Assembly (NCBI GenBank): GCA_017446055.1
Contig: JAFSRQ010000066.1
Location: forward strand, 1 to 57,820
DNA: 57,820 bases
From: Synergistaceae bacterium
Lineage (GTDB): Bacteria; Synergistota; Synergistia; Synergistales; Aminobacteriaceae
Reading direction: 5' to 3'
Shown piece by piece: positions 1 through 6,419 of this stretch (the stretch's first letter is position 1; each line of letters starts with the position of its first letter). The notes below the pieces were generated by a model. It worked only from the letters and a program-made list of their open reading frames with translations, did no database searches and was not told where the DNA came from. Both the position numbers and the translations under genes were made by a program.

Positions 1-498
1 AACGTCTGCGGGCAGTGAGGCTTCCTGCGGTGTGCTGACGGCTTCAGGGATGGTGCTATAGTGGTGAACGTCTGCGGGCTGAGGCTGTGAGGCTTCATGT
101 GAGTCGCTGACGGTCTCAGGGGCAACCGTGCTGTGATGGATGTCTGCCGGTTCAGGTTCGGGCGCGGGCTTCAAGGACTCGGAGACAATGTCAGATTTCC
201 GGGGAACATCATGCTTCGTGCTTCGCCGGGATAATGGCTTGGACAGAGTGCGTTTTTTCTCTTGAGGCTCTGACGGTTTTACAGCGTTAAGGCTCTGTTC
301 TATTCTGCGCTCGAAATCATCCATGAACGAGTCTACACGCTGGCCTAGATTTTCTGCATTCTCATTGCGTGCTTGTGATCTCGTCCTTGTACGGGGCTTT
401 GGTTTTCTCTTCTCTTGGGAACTTTCCTGCCGTTTGCTTTCTGTTGCGCTGCCTTCGAGTGCCTGCCTTAATTTTTCTTCCGCTGTCTTCTCTGTCAT
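1..498 (-). CDS. Low-complexity hypothetical protein, C-terminus cut by window edge
   Basis: An open minus-strand frame of 166 codons runs off the left edge. It starts at ATG 498-496, preceded by GAAGGA about 14 nt upstream. The product begins MTEKTAEEKLRQALEG and is highly charged (runs such as KRKPKPRTRTRSQAR), with no signal peptide or membrane segment in the visible part. Toward the edge it becomes an imperfect repeat of about 22-24 residues, each starting PAD(I/V)HH and ending EAS, encoded by DNA repeats of about 66-73 bp (around 1-66, 67-139 and onward). It looks disordered. No family is recognised; a nucleic-acid-binding or scaffold role would be a guess. Confidence 0.6.
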   Translation of the reverse strand, partial: MTEKTAEEKLRQALEGSATESKRQESSQEKRKPKPRTRTRSQARNENAENLGQRVDSFMDDFERRIEQSLNAVKPSEPQEKKRTLSKPLSRRSTKHDVPRKSDIVSESLKPAPEPEPADIHHSTVAPETVSDSHEASQPQPADVHHYSTIPEAVSTPQEASLPADV

Positions 499-558
499 TA
501 TTATTCTGCACGTCCTTCAATACCGCTTTAGTGCCTAATTATAAATCATCATGCCCAT

Positions 559-588
559 AAAAAAAGCCTCCGTATCTTTTACGGAAGC
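559..588 (-). terminator. Rho-independent terminator downstream of tRNA-Glu
   Basis: Read on the minus strand, an 8-bp stem GCTTCCGT/ACGGAGGC (one T:G wobble) with loop AAAAGAT is followed by seven T. It sits 17 nt past the tRNA 3' end and would end the tRNA transcript before the next minus-strand gene. Confidence 0.85.
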
Positions 589-604
589 TCTTTCTTCTCT
601 GTGA

Positions 605-677
605 TAGCCTCAACGAGGTTCGAACTCGTGTTTTAGCCTTGAGAGGGCTACGACCTAGACCACTAGTCGATGAGGCC
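605..677 (-). tRNA. tRNA-Glu (anticodon CUC)
   Basis: A 73-nt cloverleaf on the minus strand. The acceptor stem pairs GGCCTCA with TGAGGCT, ending in a G:U pair and discriminator A. The D arm reads GAC...GTC, the anticodon stem is TAGCC/GGCTA with loop CTCTCAA (anticodon CTC), and the T arm is ACGAG-TTCGAAC-CTCGT. CCA is not encoded (TCA follows). The D-loop sequence CTAGTGGTCTAG is typical of glutamate tRNAs. It decodes GAG. It has its own promoter-like sequence upstream and a terminator downstream. Confidence 0.95.
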
Positions 678-696
678 ATTTGCTACAACGCGGGAA

Positions 697-725
697 ATAT
701 TACCACGAGAAGAATTTTTATGCAA
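697..725 (-). promoter_or_regulatory. Predicted promoter of tRNA-Glu
   Basis: On the minus strand TTGCAT (725-720) is separated by exactly 17 nt from TAATAT (702-697), which is preceded by TG. The start site would fall close to the tRNA 5' end at 677. Confidence 0.55.
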
Positions 726-726
726 G

Positions 727-1404
727 CTAGCGTGCCTTCTTGACGAGGGAATCCAGAGCATTAATCAGCGGCGCAATCCTCTTGTCATCTGCTGGCTTCT
801 GGAGGGCTTCTTTTGCCGAAACTTTCCCGCCCCAGTACTCATTGTTGCGCTTCACGCTTATGCTTATCACTGAGCCTTCAAGGGAGACTCCCGCGAAAAG
901 TCCCTTTGCGATTGAGTAGCTGTATATTGATGCTTTAGCCTGGGCATCCGTAGCAGCTTCCGCACGCCTCCCTACAGGCCCGGCAGCAACAGAGAAATCA
1001 CCGCCCAGCTTCGTCTTGCTTCCCATGAACGCGCTGACCCCACGCTCGTTGATGACCGCGAGCAATAACGCTACACTCTGCGCGCCAATCTGGAGACCGA
1101 ATGAGCCGCCGCCAATGTTGTAGAAGCTCGGACCGTACCACTTCCCGCCCTCATAACGCAGGATCAATCCCTCGCCATATTCACCGCCGATGATAAACCC
1201 TGCCTTCACCATTGAGGGAACTATTGCTATTGCGTGAGAGGTCTTCACAGTGTCAGCCATTGTTGAGGCATCGCCTGCTGAGGACATTTCTTCGACAATT
1301 GAGACTGCCCCGGCAATGATTGAGTCGGGAGTAGTGGCCGCGAATGAAATTCCTGCTGAAGTGATGACAAGGACGAAGATTAATGACGCAAATTTTTTCA
1401 CCAT
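727..1404 (-). CDS. Secreted Ysc84/SYLF-domain protein
   Basis: The start is ATG 1404, with AGGAGG 8 nt upstream; the longer frame to 1491 has no ribosome site. The protein is 225 aa with a signal peptide (MVKKFASLIFVLVITSAGISFA). It then carries the SYLF/Ysc84 domain: an N-terminal helix with PDSIIAGA, HAIAIVPSMVKAGFIIGGEYGEG, and a glycine-rich core with YNIGGGSFGLQIGAQS. SYLF domains bind lipids, and bacterial members are usually periplasmic or envelope proteins. It is transcribed divergently from the EF-G-like gene. The family assignment is firm; the cellular role is unknown. Confidence 0.85.
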   Translation of the reverse strand: MVKKFASLIFVLVITSAGISFAATTPDSIIAGAVSIVEEMSSAGDASTMADTVKTSHAIAIVPSMVKAGFIIGGEYGEGLILRYEGGKWYGPSFYNIGGGSFGLQIGAQSVALLLAVINERGVSAFMGSKTKLGGDFSVAAGPVGRRAEAATDAQAKASIYSYSIAKGLFAGVSLEGSVISISVKRNNEYWGGKVSAKEALQKPADDKRIAPLINALDSLVKKAR

Positions 1405-1533
1405 CTGTACATTTCCTCCTGATGATATAGCCCTGATCCTCAAATATAGAGGACGGGGAAAAATTTTCATGAAGATTATAATATAATACATTCATTCACA
1501 ATTACAATAACAACAGGGAAGGTGCTTATCATC
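1405..1533. promoter_or_regulatory. Divergent AT-rich intergenic region
   Basis: This is the spacer between the Ysc84 gene (minus) and the EF-G-like gene (plus). Overlapping TATAAT hexamers at 1477-1482 and 1482-1487 also read as -10-like boxes on the minus strand, because the stretch is near-palindromic. No convincing -35 box accompanies either, so promoter positions are tentative. Confidence 0.35.
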
Positions 1534-3612
1534 ATGGGGGTACGCAAACCCGAAGACACTCGGAGCTTCGCACTGTGCGCACACGGCGGAGCAGGCAAGA
1601 CCTCACTCGCTGAGGCAATGCTTTTCGACAACGGCAACATCACACGCATGGGCAGTGTCCAGAACGGAAACACTGTCAGCGATTTCCAGTCCGAAGAACA
1701 GAAGCGCAACATCTCCATCTCAACATCACTCCTCACACTCGAACGCAAAGGAAAGACATTCTACGTCCTCGACGCTCCCGGCTACGCAGACTTCACCGGC
1801 GAAATGAGCGCAGCAATCCGTGTAGCAGACACAGCGGTAATCCTCGTGAGCAGTGTGGGCGGAATCGAGGTCCAGACCTCCAAGGCATGGGAATACGCCG
1901 AGCATCACAGCGCGCCCGTGTCATTCGTGGTCTCCAAGATGGACAGGGAAAACGCAGACTTCGAGAAAGTTCTTGACGACATCAAATCACAGTTCTCACA
2001 GAACGCGCTTCCTGTGTTCCTGCCGATAGGTGCGGGCGAAAAGTTCACGGGAATCGTCGACGTTCTCAGGGGCAAATCCTACACGTACAAGCCGGATGGT
2101 TCAGGCAAATTCACTGAGGGCGAAATCCCCGCTGACCTTGCGGACGAGGCAGCCTCCGCGCGTGAAGCACTCGTTGAAGCCGCCGTTGAGATGGACGATG
2201 AGCTGATGGAGAAGTACCTTGAGGGCGAGGAAGTGTCAGAAGCGGACTTTGAGCGCACACTCAAGACCGCCATAGCCGCGAAAAGAATCATGCCCGTTTT
2301 CGCCCTGTCAGCAACCGCCAACATCGGAGTGCCTCAGTTCATGGACTTTGTCGCCGACTATTTCCCGTCTCCTGTTGACATCGGAGCTGTTGACGCTGGG
2401 GACGTTAAGGCCGAACCCAAGACTGACGCGCCTTTCTCCGCACTGTGCTTCAAGGTCATGGCCGATGCTTTTGTGGGTAAGCTGTCATTCATCCGCGTGT
2501 ATTCGGGGACTCTCTCGTCAGAAGGAAGCAGCATCTACAACATCGACAAGGGCGAAGACGAGCGCATATCCTCCTTCAAGCTCATGACGGGCAAGGACGG
2601 AAAGGACGTGAAGGAAGTCATAGCGGGCGACATCGTGGCAATCCCGAAACTTCAGAGCGCAAGAGTCGGCCACACCCTCGCGACAAAGGGCGGCTTCTCC
2701 GGAAAATTCCCAGCGATAGAGTTCCCGAAGCCTGTCTACAGTGTCGCCGTAATCGCAAAGACCCGCGCAGATGAGGACAAGCTAGGTTCGGCAATTTCAC
2801 GAATCCTTGAGGAAGACTGCTCGCTCACCTTCGAGAAGAACGCAGAGACCCGCGACAACGTATTATCCGGCATGGGAGATATGCACATCAACATAGTACT
2901 CTCCAAGCTGAAGGAACGCTACAACGTCGACCTAGACACCAAGACCCCGCAAGTACCTTACCGTGAGACGATACGCAAGATGTCAGAAGCTCAGGGCAAG
3001 CACAAGAAGCAGTCCGGCGGTCATGGGCAGTACGGAGACGTGTACATCAGGTACAGGCCGTTGGAGCGCGGCGAGGGCTTCAAGTTCATCGACAGCGTAG
3101 TAGGCGGTGCAGTGCCGAGGAACTTCATCCCGGCGGTCGAGAAGGGACTCCGTGAGTACATGGTTGCCGGGCCTCTGGCGGGATTCCCGGTCGTGGACTT
3201 CAGCGCGGAGCTGTACTACGGAAGCTATCACGATGTCGACAGCTCTGAAATGTCGTTCAAGCTCGCAACACGTCTCTCATTCCGCAAGGGTATCATGGAC
3301 GCTAACCCGGTACTGCTTGAGCCTGTGATGGACGTTGAGGTTACTGTGCCTGACCAGTTCATGGGTGATGTCATGGGGGACTTCAACAGCAGGCGCGGGC
3401 GTGTTATGGGCATGGAGGCTCACGGGAAATTGCAGGTCGTGAAGGCTCAGGTGCCGCTGTCGGAGATGTTCAGGTATGCTACTGACTTGCGGTCTATGAC
3501 TTCTGGCGAGGGGTCATTCTCGATGGAGTACTCGCACTATGAGGAAGTTCCGGGAGACATCGCCAAGAAGGTTATTGCCGCCCACAAGAAGGAAGAAGAA
3601 GACGAAGAGTAA
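1534..3612 (+). CDS. EF-G-like translational GTPase (EF-G2/FusA2 type)
   Basis: The 692-aa protein begins MGVRKPEDTRSFALCAHGG. ATG 1534 is chosen over GTG 1522 because GGGAAGG (1516-1522) then lies 11 nt upstream. The G domain shows the P-loop AHGGAGKTS (residues 16-24), a DAPGYADF G3 motif in place of DTPGHVDF, and SKMD for the usual NKxD. EF-G domains II-V follow, including the HGQYGDV and YHDVDSSEMSFKLA stretches of domains IV/V. Length and domain order match EF-G, but the altered motifs place it with the auxiliary EF-G2 group rather than the main translocase, which normally sits in the str operon. Its exact role is unresolved. Confidence 0.88.
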   Translation: MGVRKPEDTRSFALCAHGGAGKTSLAEAMLFDNGNITRMGSVQNGNTVSDFQSEEQKRNISISTSLLTLERKGKTFYVLDAPGYADFTGEMSAAIRVADTAVILVSSVGGIEVQTSKAWEYAEHHSAPVSFVVSKMDRENADFEKVLDDIKSQFSQNALPVFLPIGAGEKFTGIVDVLRGKSYTYKPDGSGKFTEGEIPADLADEAASAREALVEAAVEMDDELMEKYLEGEEVSEADFERTLKTAIAAKRIMPVFALSATANIGVPQFMDFVADYFPSPVDIGAVDAGDVKAEPKTDAPFSALCFKVMADAFVGKLSFIRVYSGTLSSEGSSIYNIDKGEDERISSFKLMTGKDGKDVKEVIAGDIVAIPKLQSARVGHTLATKGGFSGKFPAIEFPKPVYSVAVIAKTRADEDKLGSAISRILEEDCSLTFEKNAETRDNVLSGMGDMHINIVLSKLKERYNVDLDTKTPQVPYRETIRKMSEAQGKHKKQSGGHGQYGDVYIRYRPLERGEGFKFIDSVVGGAVPRNFIPAVEKGLREYMVAGPLAGFPVVDFSAELYYGSYHDVDSSEMSFKLATRLSFRKGIMDANPVLLEPVMDVEVTVPDQFMGDVMGDFNSRRGRVMGMEAHGKLQVVKAQVPLSEMFRYATDLRSMTSGEGSFSMEYSHYEEVPGDIAKKVIAAHKKEEEDEE

Positions 3613-3621
3613 CAGTAACAG

Positions 3622-3652
3622 ACTCCCTCCTGACATTTTGCCGGGAGGGAGT
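3622..3652 (+). terminator. Possible terminator after the EF-G-like gene
   Basis: A perfect 9-bp stem ACTCCCTCC/GGAGGGAGT encloses a loop of about 13 nt, 10 nt after the stop codon. The tail TGTTC is poor in T, so termination may be weak or the hairpin may serve another purpose. Confidence 0.45.
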
Positions 3653-3691
3653 TGTTCACATCATGAAGAAAGGAAGTTGACACAAGAGAAG

Positions 3692-4540
3692 ATGACAGCT
3701 ATAATATCCAGTCCAGTCCAGTCCAGTCCAGTCGCTGACTCTGCACATTCAACCAGCAAAGTAATCATCATCGGCAAGAATCATCATCATACACTCTCTG
3801 TAGCTAGGGTATTCGGCCTCAACGGGATAAAGCCCTATGGTATTGTCGTGGGAAAAGGCGCGAAATTCGGGTTCGTTAGGCGTTCGCGCTGCTGGCAAAA
3901 AGTTTGGGGTGTGAATGATGAAGTCGGCATGACAGAGATTCTCCGCCGCGAGTTCCAGAACGAGACACTCAAGCCCGTAGTCATTCCGTGTTCTGACCCC
4001 GAAGCAATAGCACTCGACAACAATCTTGACGAACTGAGCAAGAGGTACATTCTCGGCAGCTTCAATCACGAGCAGGGCAGAATCCCTCAGCTTATGGACA
4101 AGTTCGCGCAGGTGGAGTTCGTGAGAGACAGACTCGGCCTCGATATGGCTGAAAGTTTCATCATTGACCTTACTGGCGGAAATATCCCGGACGCTCTACC
4201 GTTCCCCTGCCTCGTCAAGCCAGTAGTCAGCGCAGAGGGCAGCAAGGGCGACATCAGGAAGTTCACCGACAAAGACAGCCTCCGTGAATATTTCGGCACT
4301 CTTAGGGCTAAGGGCTACACTAGGATTCTTGCGCAGAGGTTTCTGGATATAGATTACGAGTTCTGCCTGTCCGGGTGCTGCGGGGATATAATATCGTACT
4401 TTGTCTCAAAAACTGTCAGGGCCTGGCCTAATGTCGGGGGACTGGATGCTGGGATAAAGTCATGGATGAGCCGGAAATTCATGAACTATGTATCAATATG
4501 CTTAAGAAAATTTCTGACGCAGGGTATTCGGGACTCATAG
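3692..4540 (+). CDS. ATP-grasp protein, N-terminal part (frameshifted gene)
   Basis: The start is ATG 3692 (MTAIISSPVQSSP); the conserved fold begins at KVIIIGKNHHHTLSVARVFG, a pre-ATP-grasp Rossmann-like domain. The ATP-grasp segment LPFPCLVKPVVSAEGSKGD carries the nucleotide-binding Lys. After RAWPNVGGLDAG the frame turns into non-conserved sequence and stops at 4540. The rest of the same domain continues in another frame from about 4459, so one gene of about 420 codons is broken by a -1 shift between roughly 4442 and 4461. The N-terminus is encoded by a TCCAG repeat. Relatives ligate carboxylate to amine, often in polysaccharide or peptide modification; the substrate is unknown. Confidence 0.7.
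   Translation: MTAIISSPVQSSPVADSAHSTSKVIIIGKNHHHTLSVARVFGLNGIKPYGIVVGKGAKFGFVRRSRCWQKVWGVNDEVGMTEILRREFQNETLKPVVIPCSDPEAIALDNNLDELSKRYILGSFNHEQGRIPQLMDKFAQVEFVRDRLGLDMAESFIIDLTGGNIPDALPFPCLVKPVVSAEGSKGDIRKFTDKDSLREYFGTLRAKGYTRILAQRFLDIDYEFCLSGCCGDIISYFVSKTVRAWPNVGGLDAGIKSWMSRKFMNYVSICLRKFLTQGIRDS
3707..3731 (+). repeat. Pentanucleotide repeat TCCAG x5 within the 5' coding region
   Basis: Five perfect TCCAG units, followed by a partial TC, lie 15 nt after the chosen ATG of the ATP-grasp gene. The unit is not a multiple of three, so gain or loss of a unit shifts the reading frame. With five copies the ATG 3692 frame enters the conserved domain. Confidence 0.9.
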
Positions 4541-4953
4541 ACATAGAGTTATTTAAGGCCGGGGACAAGATATACTTATGCGAAATCAACTGGCGGGACA
4601 GCGCAAGAGTCTTCATGTGCAAAGGGACAAAAGTATACTATCCATTGATTTGGTATTACTCGGTTACAGGCCAGGACGATAAGATTCACGGTCTCCCTCT
4701 CACCACAAAGGACACATCGCAGTACGGAATGTGCGAGCAGGTCGACATACGCCACGTTTTTCACTCCGAACCCGGCTTCCCGCGCATCAATCTCCGTGAA
4801 TGGCTCGGCGATGTCAGGAAGGCACAAAGTTTCGCGTACTGGCATAATGACGACAAGCTCCCGGCGTTGTGGAGTTACCCGAAAGATTTTGTCTCAGCCA
4901 TTCTCCCGCATTCCATGAAAGATTTCATCAAGCGCATAATCGGCAGGAAGTAA
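4462..4953 (+). CDS. ATP-grasp protein, C-terminal part (frameshifted gene)
   Basis: The frame opening at ATG 4462 encodes 163 aa and completes the preceding gene: MDEPEIHELCINMLKKI, then GYSGLIDIELF and YLCEINWRDSA, the metal-binding Glu/Asn strand of ATP-grasp enzymes. It overlaps the upstream ORF by 79 nt in another frame. No ribosome site stands before ATG 4462, so independent expression is doubtful. A single-base deletion, a sequencing error, or -1 slippage at the A-AAG at 4456-4459 would each explain the break. The conserved residues on both sides argue the break is recent or artefactual. Confidence 0.65.
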   Translation: MDEPEIHELCINMLKKISDAGYSGLIDIELFKAGDKIYLCEINWRDSARVFMCKGTKVYYPLIWYYSVTGQDDKIHGLPLTTKDTSQYGMCEQVDIRHVFHSEPGFPRINLREWLGDVRKAQSFAYWHNDDKLPALWSYPKDFVSAILPHSMKDFIKRIIGRK

Positions 4954-4958
4954 ATCCG

Positions 4959-4996
4959 CCCTCCTCCGGGAAAATCTCTCAGGGGAGGGAATTTTT
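4959..4996 (+). terminator. Rho-independent terminator of the ATP-grasp gene
   Basis: The stem CCCTCCTC/GGGGAGGG (4959-4966 with 4982-4989, one T:G pair) is followed by AATTTTT (4990-4996). It separates this plus-strand gene from the convergent minus-strand gene ending at 5001. Confidence 0.7.
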
Positions 4997-5000
4997 CTGT

Positions 5001-6044
5001 CTACAGGAAGAAGTACCGTATCACGAAAAGCAATGCGACCAGTGCCGCCCCAAGAAGCCCGAAGAAGAACAAATCATTCATGAACGACGCGCCTTTCTGG
5101 GGCTGGTCAGGCTTGTCTGACTCCTTCACGCGAATCTTGATGTCCTTCGTTATCGCCACATATCCGCGTATCTCATCGCTTATCTTCACGTAGAGAAATT
5201 TCTTGCCCTGAGTCTCTCTTATCTCGTCAACAGGGAACAGCGGCTCAATATTATTCTCAGCCAAATACTTGTTCACCAGTGCGCTCGTGCCGTCCCCCTC
5301 AATAGTAATGCCGATAATATCGCCCGGAGCAATCTCTGATGACGCTTTTCCCTTCACCGGGTCAACCTGGGGATTACACTTTATGATCGTCCCCTCAAAG
5401 TTGCCTTCCTTCTTGGCTTCTTCACGTTCACGTTCTTCCTTCTCGGCCTTCTCTTTCTCTTCACGTTCCTTCTGCATTCTGGCCTGCTCTTCAGGAGTCG
5501 GGGGAAGGGGCTTGATGATCTTTGCGCGCTCAAGCTCAGGGCGGGCGATAGGCTCTGCTTCTGTCTGCGAACTGAAGACACACTGAGCGGCTGCCTCAAA
5601 TGAGCGGCGGTACATGCTCTCAAGCTGTCTGATTTTGACCTTGGTGTAGTTCTCGAACAGCTTTTTCTTCTCATCAACTGTCAGAATCTCTTTCAGCTCG
5701 GCCTGCAACTTTTCGCCCCAGTCCTTGTCGAGCGGCCCCATTGACGGAAGGCTCTTAACGAAATTGCGCCAGTCCTTTCCGACTTCGGGGATCTGTCCGT
5801 TAGCGTAGGGTTTTGCCAGCCAGAATATCTGGAACACAGTCCGCCCCGTCTTGCCCTCGAAGATAACACAGAATCCTCCGCCCATGTCCCCGCGCGATGG
5901 TGTGAACGTCGACTTCAGGCCGAGAAACTCAGGGTCATTCTGCTTCCTGACGGTTTCAGCGGGAGGGGTGTCGGTGTTTGTGTTGCCGCGGGGAGAGTCG
6001 GCCATGTTCTTGATGTCATGCACAGTCAAAATTTCATCCGGCAT
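5001..6044 (-). CDS. C-tail-anchored membrane protein of unknown function
   Basis: The start is taken as ATG 6044 because AAGGTGAG lies 7-8 nt upstream; a GTG at 6056 overlapping the previous stop is the alternative. The protein is about 347 aa. It has an aromatic-rich N-terminal globular part (GGGFCVIFEGKTGRTVFQIFW), a strongly charged Glu/Lys/Arg segment of about 35 residues likely to form a coiled coil, and a beta-rich part with APGDIIGITIEGDG. One C-terminal membrane span (FFFGLLGAALVALLFVIRYF) ends the protein, with no signal peptide, so the bulk should be cytoplasmic. It is coupled to the zinc-ribbon gene upstream. No family is recognised. Confidence 0.7.
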   Translation of the reverse strand: MPDEILTVHDIKNMADSPRGNTNTDTPPAETVRKQNDPEFLGLKSTFTPSRGDMGGGFCVIFEGKTGRTVFQIFWLAKPYANGQIPEVGKDWRNFVKSLPSMGPLDKDWGEKLQAELKEILTVDEKKKLFENYTKVKIRQLESMYRRSFEAAAQCVFSSQTEAEPIARPELERAKIIKPLPPTPEEQARMQKEREEKEKAEKEEREREEAKKEGNFEGTIIKCNPQVDPVKGKASSEIAPGDIIGITIEGDGTSALVNKYLAENNIEPLFPVDEIRETQGKKFLYVKISDEIRGYVAITKDIKIRVKESDKPDQPQKGASFMNDLFFFGLLGAALVALLFVIRYFFL

Positions 6045-6052
6045 AATCTCAC

Positions 6053-6211
6053 TCACCTTGCTGAATAGCTCTTGGCACTCCAGGATTTTCCGCGCGGAAT
6101 TTCTCCTGATACAAGCTCAAGGCAGCGGCTTCTGCATTCCGGGCATTTCCTGTCAGATTTGGAGTCGCTCTCAAATTCCTTCTTGCACTCAAGGCACCTG
6201 AATACGGCCAT
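6053..6211 (-). CDS. Small zinc-ribbon protein (52 aa)
   Basis: A short gene starting at ATG 6211, with AAGGAGG about 12 nt upstream, and ending at TGA 6055-6053. The product begins MAVFRCLECKKEFESDS and has two CxxC knuckles (RCLEC and KCPEC, Cys 6/9 and 24/27), the layout of FmdB-like or rubredoxin-like zinc ribbons. It overlaps or abuts the membrane-protein gene behind it, so the two are probably co-translated. The pairing suggests a shared role, but none can be named. Confidence 0.7.
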   Translation of the reverse strand: MAVFRCLECKKEFESDSKSDRKCPECRSRCLELVSGEIPRGKSWSAKSYSAR

Positions 6212-6262
6212 GATGTTAGTAAACCCTCCTTGAAGGTTATGAATATCTTTGTGAATGCCAGC

Positions 6263-6291
6263 ATTATAGACCGTGAAATATTTATGGGCAA
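6263..6291 (-). promoter_or_regulatory. Predicted promoter of the zinc-ribbon/membrane-protein pair
   Basis: On the minus strand TTGCCC (6291-6286), a 17-nt spacer and a perfect TATAAT (6268-6263) stand about 52 nt upstream of the start at 6211. Confidence 0.6.
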
Positions 6292-6419
6292 ATTACTTAG
6301 CCGCAAGGTGGAATCAGTCCGGCAAAATCCGAAAGATTTACGCAGTTTTTTTCGCTGGACATTAATTATAATTATGGCAAATTTCACAATGACACAAAAT
6401 TTTTCTGGAGGCTGTACCT

